From: Solirubrobacterales bacterium
GTDB lineage: Bacteria; Actinomycetota; Thermoleophilia; Solirubrobacterales; Solirubrobacteraceae
Direction of reading: 5' to 3'
Length of the DNA stretch: 35,419 nucleotides
Assembly: GCA_027449125.1 (NCBI GenBank)
Contig: DAIDME010000020.1
Span: 1 to 35,419 of the forward strand
Part shown: piece by piece, positions 1 to 8,279 of the stretch
Position numbering within the stretch: position 1 is the stretch's first letter
How the letters are laid out: each line of letters starts with the position of its first letter
Program-made: the position numbers and the translations under genes
The notes under the pieces: model-generated
What the model saw: only the letters and a program-made list of their open reading frames with translations
What the model was told of the DNA's origin: nothing
Databases searched by the model: none

Positions 1-2
1 TC

Positions 3-140
3 GAGAGCTACCTCCAGGCCAACAACGACAACCCCCAACCGTTCGTGTGGACCCAAACCGCCGAGCAGATCCTGGAGAAAGTCCGACGCGGTCGCCTCAC
101 CCTCGAACAATCACCAACTAAAACCGAGACACTACACTAG
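3..140 (+). CDS. IS630-family transposase, C-terminal fragment
   Basis: The open frame enters from the left edge and ends at TAG 138-140, giving 45 residues. The tail has the segment FVWTQTAEQILEKVRRGR, which resembles the C-terminus of IS630-family DDE transposases (usually FVWTKTADEIL...). The catalytic DDE residues lie outside the window, so activity cannot be judged. The following 110 bases hold no gene, and I could not identify a terminal inverted repeat without the other end of the element. It marks the left side of the window as mobile or accessory DNA. Confidence 0.75.
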   Translation, partial: ESYLQANNDNPQPFVWTQTAEQILEKVRRGRLTLEQSPTKTETLH

Positions 141-251
141 ATACGACGAACATGGACGCCCAAGGCGTAACGCTTGCGCCAGCGGAGATGATCGCTTTCG
201 CTCAGGAGCTACCCGGGAGTCGGCTAGCGCATTGGCGACTACTGGCCACTC

Positions 252-1046
252 TCAATGATTAGCTGCAAGAACGGCCATGAAGAGCTGGGCGCTGTCTTGG
301 AGCCAGCTGAGGATGGAGGCGTCGCCGGCAGCGCCACCGTGGCGTTGCCACGCCTCAACGAACGCAGGCTCACCGGCTTTGACACGACGTCGGACGAACC
401 GGCTTGCGACGCGCCTGCTCTCAAGGATGGCGGCAACGAACTCCCGGCGCTGATCAGCTTCGAGCTCGTAGGCGTCAGCCAACACTCGCAGGCGCCGCGT
501 CGGGTCCAGGTGAGCACGCTCGCCGTTGAACTGAGGGGGTCGCAATGGCACCCACATGCGGGCCGTCTGCGCAAGGTCCCACACCGGCCTGCCCGGAGCG
601 GCGAAATCAAAGTCGAGCAGCGCGACAGCTTCACCGTTTCGGAAGACAACGTTCTCAGGGCATACGTCGTTGTGGCAGACAACCGTCCCGCCTGCCGGGT
701 CGGCCAGCTCCTCACACCAATCCAAGTCATCTCGCAGCGGCACCGTTCGCGCCGTCTCGTGATACGTGCGCAGTAGCCTGCCGACACTCGCTAACGCGCG
801 GTCAGTGAGCGACCACGCTGGGTAGGGCGGTGTTGGGACGTCACCCTTGATCCACCCGAAGCAGGAGCGGCCGTGTTCGTCGGTGCCGAGCGGCTGGGGT
901 GATTGAAAGCCACGCGCCGCAAGTCCCTGTAAGAGCATCGAGGTGGCGTTTGTGTGAGCACCAGTAGGACGGCGAACCGTGTTGCCGATCCGCACAACCT
1001 GGCCGCCGTTGCCCATGCCACCCGCAAGCTGCTCTGGTTCGAGCAT
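252..1046 (-). CDS. APH-fold phosphotransferase family protein
   Basis: A 264-residue kinase of the aminoglycoside/choline phosphotransferase (APH) fold. The Brenner-type catalytic loop HNDVCPENVVF (H, D and N of HxDxxxxN) is followed by LLDFDFA, whose first Asp should bind Mg-ATP. The N-terminal part (GGQVVRIGNTVRRPTG, then a GxDxxGR segment) matches a common actinobacterial subfamily annotated as phosphotransferase enzyme family. The frame stays open to a GTG at 1190, but family alignment begins near MLEPEQLAGG, so the ATG at 1046 was chosen; the upstream part overlaps the divergent acetyltransferase. The substrate is unknown, and resistance should not be assumed. It sits in the accessory stretch with two acetyltransferases. 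Confidence 0.85.
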   Translation of the reverse strand: MLEPEQLAGGMGNGGQVVRIGNTVRRPTGAHTNATSMLLQGLAARGFQSPQPLGTDEHGRSCFGWIKGDVPTPPYPAWSLTDRALASVGRLLRTYHETARTVPLRDDLDWCEELADPAGGTVVCHNDVCPENVVFRNGEAVALLDFDFAAPGRPVWDLAQTARMWVPLRPPQFNGERAHLDPTRRLRVLADAYELEADQRREFVAAILESRRVASRFVRRRVKAGEPAFVEAWQRHGGAAGDASILSWLQDSAQLFMAVLAANH

Positions 1047-1165
1047 GCCTGTTACGGTAGCCTCGCGATCCCGCGACCGCTTCAACCTCCTCATGACAGA
1101 CGGGCCCGCCCTCGCGATGGCGACCAGAAGCTCGGCCAGGGGCGCCGTTTTGTTCACACTTTCGC

Positions 1166-1642
1166 GTGATGCTGCTGCGACCCACGACACCGGACGATCT
1201 CGCTTGGGTGCTTGCGCTGGAGGCGGACCCAGAGGCGGCGGCGTTCATCGTTCGGTGGTCCGAGGACGAGCACCGCTCTGCGATCGCCGCCGACGATCAG
1301 GCCCACATCATCATCGAGCAGCACGGACAGATCACCGGGTTTGCGCTACTTGCCGGACTGCTTGACCGAAACCAAGCCATCGAGCTGCGACGCATCGTCG
1401 TGTCGCCGGTCGGACATGGACTCGGGCGCGCTGCGCTCTCGCTTCTCATTGACCATGCCTTCAATGAGCTGGCGGGTCATCGATTGTGGCTTGACGTCAA
1501 GGTCGCAAACGAGCGTGCCCGGCTCGCCTACCAGCGAGCTGGCTTCGTTCGCGAGGGCGTGCTCCGTGACGCGCTCCTGACAAACGGCAGCTTCGAATCG
1601 CTGATCGTCATGTCGATGCTGCGGCAGGAGCGGCCAGCCTGA
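1166..1642 (+). CDS. GNAT family N-acetyltransferase
   Basis: A 158-residue GNAT acetyltransferase using acetyl-CoA. It opens with the usual strand LLRPTTPDDLAWVLALE, then has motif A around ELRRIVVSPVGHGLGRAAL (the pyrophosphate-binding Q/RxxGxG/A region, here GHGLGRA) and motif B in NERARLAYQRAGFVREGVLRD. The latter resembles RimJ/RimL-like and small-molecule acetyltransferases. The start is GTG 1166 followed directly by ATG 1169; either would give the same protein within one residue. It is divergent from the phosphotransferase, with about 120 bases between. The substrate cannot be deduced. Confidence 0.85.
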   Translation: MMLLRPTTPDDLAWVLALEADPEAAAFIVRWSEDEHRSAIAADDQAHIIIEQHGQITGFALLAGLLDRNQAIELRRIVVSPVGHGLGRAALSLLIDHAFNELAGHRLWLDVKVANERARLAYQRAGFVREGVLRDALLTNGSFESLIVMSMLRQERPA

Positions 1643-1752
1643 CCACTCCGAGAGATTCGCCGAACGCGTAACGCGAGTGCTTGGTCGTGTGCGAGCCAGC
1701 CATCAGGCGTTTGCGCTTGCGTCCCGGGACAGCTGAGCCGCCACAGGCACGC

Positions 1753-2268
1753 TTATTGGAGCAGGCGTCTGTAGCGGAACTCACGCAGCTCGAACCCGTC
1801 GCGCTTATCGACCTTCACGGCTCCGTCGGGTGTCCAGCTTGCGGACTCGTAGAAGCGTCTGCCGCGGACGTTGGTGTCGAGCACCCAGAGCGTCGCCTCA
1901 GAGAACCCGGCTTCCAGGAGCGCTGCGAGCGCTCGCTCCAGCAGGAGGCGGCCTCCACCGGAGCCCCAGAGCTCAGGCGCGACGTAGATCGCCGTCAGCT
2001 CGCCGACCTTCTCGTTGGCATCCTCGTCCCGGCTCGCCATGACGTGCGCGAAGCCGCACACCTCACCCCGGTCCTCGAGCACGAACGTGCTGTTGGCCGG
2101 CGTTGTGGACTCGCTGATGATCTGCAGCCAGCTACTTGCGCGTCGCTCCACCGACAGGCCGTCGAGCACCGCGTCCGGCACCTGTCCTCGATAGGCGGCC
2201 TGCCAAGTCCGGACGTGCACCTCCGCTATCGCACGCTCGTCACCGAGGTGCGCTCGTCTTATCTCCAC
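1753..2268 (-). CDS. GNAT family N-acetyltransferase
   Basis: A 171-residue acetyltransferase of the GNAT fold. The N-terminus (IRRAHLGDERAIAEVHVRTWQAAYRG) is the pattern common to small GNAT proteins of actinobacteria. ELTAIYVAPELWGSGGGRLLLERAL is motif A with the acetyl-CoA loop (WGSGGGR), and LWVLDTNVRGRRFYESASW is motif B. It converges on the other GNAT gene and lies between that gene and tRNA-Thr, so both belong to the same accessory stretch. The substrate is unknown. Confidence 0.87.
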   Translation of the reverse strand: MEIRRAHLGDERAIAEVHVRTWQAAYRGQVPDAVLDGLSVERRASSWLQIISESTTPANSTFVLEDRGEVCGFAHVMASRDEDANEKVGELTAIYVAPELWGSGGGRLLLERALAALLEAGFSEATLWVLDTNVRGRRFYESASWTPDGAVKVDKRDGFELREFRYRRLLQ

Positions 2269-2476
2269 GTCGACATTCTCGCCTCACGATGGGTGTCAAG
2301 CGCGTCGCCCCCGCTCGCACGGAAGGATCACAAGCTGAGTGTTCCTTCCGCTCCACGGCCAACCGGCGGCTCCTCGCGGTCCCGAGGGGTTTCCAAAAAG
2401 TTTCCATGCCGGTCGCTGAACCGGCCTCAGAAGGAATCACGACTAGCAAAGATGCCAGTTACCAGGCGATTCCTGA

Positions 2477-2549
<73 letters not shown>

Positions 2550-2683
2550 GCGCCCGCTCAGAGTAGCGTGCAGCCACGCGAGCCGCCAGGGGGAGGCCGC
2601 CGTCTGACGCGGCGGAGTCGTGCTTAACAGTAGCCGGGGCATCGGTGCGATCCGACCGCACCCACCTGCCTGCTGACCCACGC

Positions 2684-3439
2684 ATGGCACACTGGGGTCC
2701 GCCGTCCCGCAGGACATCGCCGGAAGCGCAGCCGTTGAACTCGAACCCCGACCAGATCTCACTGGACCATCCCCGCACGATCGGCGAGATCGTGCGCGCG
2801 GCGATGGGCATCTACGCACGCAGGCCGCTGTTCTTCCTGGCGCTGACGGGCGCGATCGTCGTGCCCTACGAGGTCCTCTTCGCGCTGGTCTCCTCGAGCA
2901 AGGGCGGCGGCTCCACCGCCCTCGTGCTGCTGCTCGCGCTGGTCGACCTGGCACTGGTGAACCCGTTCGTGACGGCGCTCGAGACCCAGGCGCTGGTCGA
3001 CCTCGGCGCCGGCATACAGCCCAGCTTCGGCACGGTCTTCACCCAGGCGCTGCGCGTCCTTCCGGTCGTCGCCGCCGCCGAGATCATCGCTGGCCTCTCA
3101 GAGTTCATGGGTCTCGCCCTGTTTGTCCTGCCGGGTGTCTATCTCGCGGTACGCATGGCGGTGGCGGCCCCGGTGGCGGCCGTCGAGCAGACCGACTGGC
3201 TGGACGCGATCAGACGCACGCTGGTGCTCACGCGCCGCAACTTCTGGCGCGTGCTCGCCTTGCTTGCCATACAGGGCCTCTTGACCTACATGGTCGCGGT
3301 GATCATCGGCGCCGGCAACACACTGACCTCGACGATCCTCGGCCTGCTGTTCGCGGTCCTCGCGCAGTCATTCACAACCCTGCTGATCAGCCTTCTCTAT
3401 TTTGACCTGAACGCGCGGGCGGCCCTGGCGGCCGCCTGA
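2684..3439 (+). CDS. Polytopic membrane protein of unknown function
   Basis: About 250 residues. A hydrophilic N-terminal segment ending in DHPRTIGEIVRAAMGIYARRP is followed by roughly six hydrophobic helices. Conserved-looking motifs are IGEIVRAAMGIY, an amphipathic DWLDAIRRTLVLTRRNFWRVL loop and a terminal LLYFDLNARA. This pattern recalls the actinobacterial integral-membrane proteins related to the glycerophosphodiesterase membrane domain (YckC/DUF7847-like), often found alone. The start is uncertain: GTG 2645, ATG 2684 and TTG 2735 are all in frame and none has a strong ribosome-binding site. No function can be assigned. Confidence 0.75.
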   Translation: MAHWGPPSRRTSPEAQPLNSNPDQISLDHPRTIGEIVRAAMGIYARRPLFFLALTGAIVVPYEVLFALVSSSKGGGSTALVLLLALVDLALVNPFVTALETQALVDLGAGIQPSFGTVFTQALRVLPVVAAAEIIAGLSEFMGLALFVLPGVYLAVRMAVAAPVAAVEQTDWLDAIRRTLVLTRRNFWRVLALLAIQGLLTYMVAVIIGAGNTLTSTILGLLFAVLAQSFTTLLISLLYFDLNARAALAAA

Positions 3440-3489
3440 GCAATCCGCCCCGCCAAGCCACCACCAACACCAGCACAGGAGCCGCCAGC

Positions 3490-4275
3490 GTGTCAGTTCG
3501 CATCGGAGTCCAGGTCCAGCCCCAACACGCCGACTTCGCCAAGATGCGCCGCACCTGGCGCACCGCCGAGGAGCTCGGCGCCGACACGATCTACACCTGG
3601 GACCACTTCTACCCGCTCTCCGGCGAGCCGGACGGCAAGCACTTTGAGGGCGTCGTCTCGCTCTCAGCGCTGGCCGCCAGCACCGAGCGCGCGCGTGTGG
3701 GCGCCCTGGTCTTCTGCAACTCCTACCGCAACCCGCAGCTGCTGGCCGACGTGCACCGCACGGTCGACCACCTCTCCGGCGGGCGCGTGATCCTCGGGAT
3801 CGGCGCCGGCTGGTTCCAGCGCGATTACGACGAGTACGGGTACGAGTTCGGCACCGCGCCCGACCGGCTGCGCGCCCTCGCCCGTGACCTCCCCCTGATC
3901 AAGTCGCGCCTGCGCAAGCTCAACCCGCAACCCGTAGGCGAGCTACCGATCCTGATCGGCGGCCGCGGCGAGAAGGTCACCCTGCGCCTCGTCGCCGAGC
4001 ACGCACAGATGTGGCACACCTTCGTGGACAGTGTCGAGGAGTATCGCGGGCTCACGGCGATCCTCGACGAGCACTGCGCAAGGGCCGGCCGCGACCCCGA
4101 GACCATCGAGCACGTGCTCGGCTCCCTGAACGACACGCTGAGCCTCGCCGACGACCTCGCGGATGCCGGCGTCAGCGAGCTCACGATCCGCGTCAGCGGG
4201 CCCGATTACGACCTGGGCGAGCTGCGCGAAGCGATCCAGTGGCGCGACCGCTACAACGCCGCGAGCGCCGCCTGA
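3490..4275 (+). CDS. LLM-class F420-dependent oxidoreductase
   Basis: 261 residues of the bacterial luciferase-like monooxygenase TIM-barrel family, of the actinobacterial type expected to use coenzyme F420 (hydride transfer to or from an unknown organic substrate). Features are the N-terminal IGVQVQPQHADFAKMRRTWRTAEELGADTIYTWDHFYPL strand-helix, RARVGALVFCNSYRNPQLLA, then SGGRVILGIGAGWFQRDYDEYGY with the cofactor phosphate loop, and PILIGGRGEKVTLRLVAEHAQMWH. The GTG start at 3490 follows AGGAG at a suitable distance. It lies 51 bases after the membrane protein and 18 before the next gene, so the three may be co-transcribed. F420 use is inferred from family and context, not proved. Confidence 0.9.
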   Translation: MSVRIGVQVQPQHADFAKMRRTWRTAEELGADTIYTWDHFYPLSGEPDGKHFEGVVSLSALAASTERARVGALVFCNSYRNPQLLADVHRTVDHLSGGRVILGIGAGWFQRDYDEYGYEFGTAPDRLRALARDLPLIKSRLRKLNPQPVGELPILIGGRGEKVTLRLVAEHAQMWHTFVDSVEEYRGLTAILDEHCARAGRDPETIEHVLGSLNDTLSLADDLADAGVSELTIRVSGPDYDLGELREAIQWRDRYNAASAA

Positions 4276-4293
4276 GGAGCTGAGAGGCCGCCG

Positions 4294-4656
4294 GTGCGGG
4301 CCCGCCTGCCCACCTCCCCGCTCGCCGCCACCGGCCTGATCGCCGGCTTCGCCACCGCTGTGAGCACCGGCTCGCGGCCACTCGGCGGTCTCGTGATGGC
4401 AGCCTTCGGCCTGGCCTGCATCTACCTCTGGGCTCGTCGCGACGGCCGTGCCACCGCGACCCGCCTGACGCTCGTCGGCCTCGCCGCCCTCGCGCTATCG
4501 CACTTGCTCGGCCTGGCGATCGGCGCCTGGCCGTCCGTGCTGGCGGTCTCGGCGGTCACCGCCTGGTTCTGCTGGCGCTGGTCTGACGCAAAGCTCTACG
4601 CTTCGGCTGCCGGCCCGCTGGCCGGCAGCCGACCTCATCCCGAGCCCGGTCCGTAA
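4294..4656 (+). CDS. Small membrane protein, unknown
   Basis: 120 residues with about four hydrophobic segments (LAATGLIAGFATAV, LGGLVMAAFGLACIYLW, LTLVGLAALALSHLLGLAIG, VLAVSAVTAWFCWRW). The GTG start lies 18 bases after the LLM oxidoreductase stop and is preceded by GAGGAG. It probably ends the LLM operon. Its 3' end overlaps the convergent gene by 22 bases. No family recognised. Confidence 0.7.
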   Translation: MRARLPTSPLAATGLIAGFATAVSTGSRPLGGLVMAAFGLACIYLWARRDGRATATRLTLVGLAALALSHLLGLAIGAWPSVLAVSAVTAWFCWRWSDAKLYASAAGPLAGSRPHPEPGP

Positions 4657-5384
4657 AGCGCCCCGTCAAGCACCTGGCGCACGCCAAGCGGCTCGGGCAG
4701 GCGCACGCGCACCGGCGTCTCGTGCCTACCGGTGCGCCCGACGTAGCCGGCCAGCGGCTGCACATACACCCTCAGCAGCGCGCTCTCAGCGTCGATGTGC
4801 AGCTCCGGGGCGAGCAGGCGCTCGGCGACCGGGGTGCCGCTCGCCATCGTCCGCTCGGTCACCAGGATGCGCAGCACCTCGGACTCCGGATCGGGCTCGC
4901 GCGTGGGGTCAGGTCGCCACGACGACGCCCGTACCCCGTCGCGCACCGCCCGCAGCGGCCGCGAATTGGAGACCCCCAGCGGCTCCCAGCGCCCGCCTCG
5001 CCCGCGGCGGACCGCGACCGTCAGGAGGCGCGGCGGCGCCCCGCGCCCGAAGAGCGCCTGCTCCCCGTCGCGCGCCAGCTCACGCCAGCCCTCGAGCTTC
5101 AGCTCGGAGGCGAGCGTCGCGGGCTTCGCCCTGGGTCGTAGCAGGCGTGCGGGCTGGGCCTGCTGGCGCCCGCGGTCGATCTGCAGTAGCAGCGCCGCCA
5201 CGGCCGGATCGCCGGGATCAAGCGGGGGCGCCGCCCTGGTTAGGCGCTCAGGCTCGAAGGGCAGCCCGCCGCCGTCGCTGATCAGCTCGGGCAAAGCCGT
5301 GCCGGCAACGGGGTCGAGCAGCGGCGCGGACTCCCAGACGCTCGCATCCGGCGCCTTGGGCAACCGCTCGTGGCCGGCTGGCAC
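4635..5384 (-). CDS. Hypothetical protein downstream of the methionine-synthase-like gene
   Basis: About 249 residues. The frame is open further upstream, but there it runs inside the methionine-synthase-like gene as a shadow. GTG 5384, 11 bases after that gene's stop, is the first sensible start. The protein is soluble and rich in Arg, Pro and Leu, with no signal peptide or membrane helix. Recognisable stretches are RRGRGGRWEPLGVSNSRPLRAVRDG and PELHIDAESALLRVYVQPLAGYVGR, which read like small beta-rich domains. No family recognised. Tight linkage implies co-expression with the upstream enzyme. TTG 5363 is an alternative start. Confidence 0.6.
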   Translation of the reverse strand: MPAGHERLPKAPDASVWESAPLLDPVAGTALPELISDGGGLPFEPERLTRAAPPLDPGDPAVAALLLQIDRGRQQAQPARLLRPRAKPATLASELKLEGWRELARDGEQALFGRGAPPRLLTVAVRRGRGGRWEPLGVSNSRPLRAVRDGVRASSWRPDPTREPDPESEVLRILVTERTMASGTPVAERLLAPELHIDAESALLRVYVQPLAGYVGRTGRHETPVRVRLPEPLGVRQVLDGALYGPGSG

Positions 5385-5395
5385 CGCGGCTGTGC

Positions 5396-6523
5396 CTACT
5401 GGCCCCAGACCTCGGCGGCCACTTCCACGATCAGCTCGAGCTTGGCCTTCTGCTCGTCGATCGTGAGCTTGTTGCCTTCCTCGGTCGACGAGAATCCACA
5501 CTGTCCGGAGAGGCAGAGCTGGTCGATGTCGACGTAGCGCGAGGCCTCCTCGATGCGCCGCTTGAGCATGTCCTTGTCCTCCAGCTCGGGATGCTTGGTG
5601 GTCACGAGCCCGAGCACCACGCGCTTGCCCGCCGGCACGAAGCGCAGCGGCTCGAAGCCGCCCGAGCGCGCGTCGTCGAACTCGAGGAAGTAGCCGTTCA
5701 CGGCGAGCTTGCCGAACAGCGCCTCGGCCACGAACTCGTAGCCTCCCTCGGCCGCCCACATCGACTGGTTGTTGCCGCGACACAGGTGCGTGGTGACGGT
5801 CAGGTCGTCGGGCTTGCCTTCGAGCGCCCGGTTCATCACATCGATGTAGAGCTCGTGCAGGTGCTCGGGGTCACCGCCGATCGCCTCTATGTGGGCCCGC
5901 TGCGCAGGGTCGTTGACGTAGGCGAGGCTCGTGTCGTCCAGCTGCAGGTAGCGGCAGCCGAGCGCGTACACGCCCTCTATCTGCTCACGGTAGGCCGCCG
6001 CCAGGTCGTTCCAGAAGTCCTCCATGTCGGGGTACACGTCGCGGTCGATGGCGGCGTTCCCGCCGCGGTAGTGCACCATGCTCGGCGACGGGACCGTGAG
6101 CTTCGGCGTCTGCTCCGCATGGGCGTGCTCAAGCAGGAAGCTGAATGCGTCGGCGAAGATCGTCTCACCGAGCCCGACCCTGCCGGCCACCCGCATCGCC
6201 GGCGGCGCGTAGTCGTAGGTGCCCTGCTCGTTCTTGAACTGCACGTGCAGGGACTCGCCCTGCACCTGGGTGATCCCTTCGAGCTGGTAGATGAAGTCCA
6301 TGTGCCAGGAGCTGCGGCGGAACTCGCCGTCGGTCACGGTCCGCAGACCGGCCGCCCGCTGCAGCTCGATCACATCGAGGATCGCCGCGTCCTCCGCCGC
6401 GCGCAGCCCGGCAGCGTCGAGGCGCCCGGCGCGGTGCTCGGCGCGGGCATCCGTCAGCGCCTGCGGGCGCAGAAGGCTGCCGACGTGGTCGGCTCGAAAG
6501 GGCGGCTTGTCGTTGGCGCTCAA
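5396..6523 (-). CDS. Cobalamin-independent methionine synthase family protein (MetE C-terminal-like)
   Basis: 375 residues, matching the stand-alone MetE catalytic barrel (YxjG/YxjH and 5-methyltetrahydropteroyltriglutamate-homocysteine methyltransferase-like proteins), about half the length of full MetE. It has the N-terminal RADHVGSLLRP signature, TDGEFRR at 65-70, and the likely zinc ligands H246 and C248 (THLCRGN), an acidic residue near 281 (YFLEFD) and C342 (SGQCGFSS). Expected chemistry is zinc-activated thiol methylation; the methyl donor and acceptor are unknown for this subfamily. The start is TTG 6523, fixed by a strong AGGAGG five bases upstream. It is divergent from the alditol oxidase gene. 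Confidence 0.9.
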   Translation of the reverse strand: MSANDKPPFRADHVGSLLRPQALTDARAEHRAGRLDAAGLRAAEDAAILDVIELQRAAGLRTVTDGEFRRSSWHMDFIYQLEGITQVQGESLHVQFKNEQGTYDYAPPAMRVAGRVGLGETIFADAFSFLLEHAHAEQTPKLTVPSPSMVHYRGGNAAIDRDVYPDMEDFWNDLAAAYREQIEGVYALGCRYLQLDDTSLAYVNDPAQRAHIEAIGGDPEHLHELYIDVMNRALEGKPDDLTVTTHLCRGNNQSMWAAEGGYEFVAEALFGKLAVNGYFLEFDDARSGGFEPLRFVPAGKRVVLGLVTTKHPELEDKDMLKRRIEEASRYVDIDQLCLSGQCGFSSTEEGNKLTIDEQKAKLELIVEVAAEVWGQ

Positions 6524-6631
6524 GGAGTCCTCCTGGTCGTGCGATCGTCTTGCTCGCGGTCACGCCCAGGCTAGTGGATCATCAGGTTGACGACGGGTGA
6601 GCGCGGACAGTCAGCGACAGAACAGGAGCAC

Positions 6632-7891
6632 ATGGTGCCGGACAAGCCGATCGCTTTGACCAACTGGGCCGGCAACCACACATACGCCGCGCGCGAGTTG
6701 CACCGCCCTCGCTCGCTGGATGAGCTGCGCCGGCTCGCCGCCGGGGCGGGTTCGCTGCGAGTGCTCGGCACGCGCCACACCTTCACCGACATCGGCGACG
6801 CGCGAGCGCTGGTGGCACTCGACGAGCTCCCGGGCGCCGGCGAGGTCGTGGTCGACGCGGACGCGTCCACGGTCACCGTCGGAGCCGCGGTGACCTACGC
6901 CCAGCTGGCGGCGCGCCTGGACGCGGCCGGACTGGCGCTGGCCAACATGGCCTCGCTCCCGCACATCGCTGTGGTGGGCGCCGTTGGCACCGCCACGCAC
7001 GGGTCCGGCGACGCGCTCGGCAACCTGGCAACGGCAGTGCGGGCCATCGAGCTCGTCACCAGCGGCGGCGAGGTGGTCCGGATCGCCGACGGGAGCCCGG
7101 ACCTTGCCGGGGCGGTCGTGCACCTGGGCGCGCTCGGCGTCGTCACGCGGCTCACCCTCGCCGTCATCCCTGCCTATACCCTTTGCCAACGCGTGTACGT
7201 GAGGATGGAGTGGGATGCGCTGGAGGCGGGTTTCGATCAGATCATGGGCGCGGGCTACAGCGTGAGCGTGTTCCACCGGCTGGGAGCAAGAGTGCGCGAG
7301 GTGTGGGTCAAGTCCACCCCGGAGGAGTCCGACCGGATGGAGCTCTTCGGCGCGGCCCCAGCGCTGAGCCAGCGTCACCCGGTGCCTGGCGCCGACCCGC
7401 TGAACTGCACCGCACAGCTTGGCGTGCCCGGACCATGGTCGCAACGGCTCCCGCACTTCCAGGCCGGCTTCAGGCCCAGCGCCGGCGCCGAGATCCAGTC
7501 CGAGTGGTTCGTCGCCCGCCAGCACGCCACCGCCGCGCTCACGGCGCTGCGTCAGCTCGCCGGCACGCTGCGACCGCTGATCCTCGTCTGCGAGCTGCGC
7601 AGCGTCGCAGCCGACGAGCTCTGGCTGAGCCCGAGCCACGGCCGTGACTCGGTGGCGCTGCACTTCACCTGGCGACGTGACCGGCAGGCGGTGCCCGCGG
7701 CGTGCGCGCTGGTGGAGCGCGCACTCGCGCCGTTCGCCGCCCGAACACACTGGGGCAAGCTGTTCACGGCCCAAGCCGCCGAGATCGCACCCCACTACCC
7801 ACGCCTGGCGGAGTTCGCGCGGCTGAGGGAGCGGCTCGACCCGCGTCGCGCCTTCGTGAACCCCTGGCTTGAGCGCACGCTGGCCGTGTGA
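6632..7891 (+). CDS. aldO: Alditol oxidase (FAD-dependent, AldO type)
   Basis: 419 residues of the vanillyl-alcohol-oxidase flavoprotein family, close to Streptomyces AldO, which oxidises xylitol and sorbitol at C1 and makes H2O2. The N-terminus TNWAGN is typical. H49 in VLGTRHTF corresponds to the histidine that carries covalent 8-alpha FAD. NMASLPHIAVVGAVGTATHGSG is the FAD-binding loop. Active-site residues Glu and Arg (VCELRSVAAD) and Lys (HWGKLFT) match AldO Glu320, Arg322 and Lys375. ATG 6632 was chosen because AGGAG lies just upstream and family alignment starts there; an in-frame start at 6587 lacks this. The gene lies 17 bases ahead of a small protein gene. Confidence 0.93.
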   Translation: MVPDKPIALTNWAGNHTYAARELHRPRSLDELRRLAAGAGSLRVLGTRHTFTDIGDARALVALDELPGAGEVVVDADASTVTVGAAVTYAQLAARLDAAGLALANMASLPHIAVVGAVGTATHGSGDALGNLATAVRAIELVTSGGEVVRIADGSPDLAGAVVHLGALGVVTRLTLAVIPAYTLCQRVYVRMEWDALEAGFDQIMGAGYSVSVFHRLGARVREVWVKSTPEESDRMELFGAAPALSQRHPVPGADPLNCTAQLGVPGPWSQRLPHFQAGFRPSAGAEIQSEWFVARQHATAALTALRQLAGTLRPLILVCELRSVAADELWLSPSHGRDSVALHFTWRRDRQAVPAACALVERALAPFAARTHWGKLFTAQAAEIAPHYPRLAEFARLRERLDPRRAFVNPWLERTLAV

Positions 7892-7907
7892 GCACCGGGA
7901 GCTGGCC

Positions 7908-8279
7908 GTGGGATTGATCAACCTCGAGCCCACGCTGCACGCCGGCGAGCAGGTGCGCTGGCGCCGTCCGGCGGCGCTCTCACTCGAGCAGCGCCTGATC
8001 ACCGGCACGCTGTATCTGACCTCGGAGGCCGTCCTGTTCATGCCCAACCGCTTGAACCGGCGCCGCGACATGGTCTCAACACGCCTCCCATTCGGCTCGC
8101 TGAAGGCCGTGGACACGGTCGCCGCCCAGCTCGCGCTGGCGGCCAAGCGTGCGGGCGCCGGCCGCCGGCGGCTGCGCGTCTCAACCAGCAGCGGCGCGCA
8201 CCTGTTCGTCATCAACCACCCCGAGCAGGTGGCCGGCGAGCTCAGAGCCGCGCTACGTGAATGGATCGAGCCAGCCTGA
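7908..8279 (+). CDS. Small GRAM/PH-like domain protein
   Basis: 123 residues with GTG 7908 preceded by GGGAG. The order LHAGEQVRWRRPAAL, LEQRLITGTLYLTSEAVLFMPNRLNRR, LPFGSLKAVDT, LRVSTSSGAHLFVINHP and a C-terminal helix EQVAGELRAALREWI is the layout of GRAM/bacterial PH-like domains, where a short beta barrel is capped by a helix. No membrane segment. Likely co-transcribed with aldO (16-base gap); a functional link is unproven. The last 38 bases overlap the convergent DtxR-type gene. Confidence 0.7.
   Translation: MGLINLEPTLHAGEQVRWRRPAALSLEQRLITGTLYLTSEAVLFMPNRLNRRRDMVSTRLPFGSLKAVDTVAAQLALAAKRAGAGRRRLRVSTSSGAHLFVINHPEQVAGELRAALREWIEPA

Noticed and set aside
165..1674. GCGTAACGC at 165-173 and again at 1666-1674, possible element ends
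   Set aside because: Only nine bases, nearly self-complementary, and in the same orientation. The copies do not flank a recognisable element and chance occurrence is likely.
6611..8215. A 534-residue minus-strand frame
   Set aside because: Antisense to the alditol oxidase, whose FAD and active-site residues are intact.
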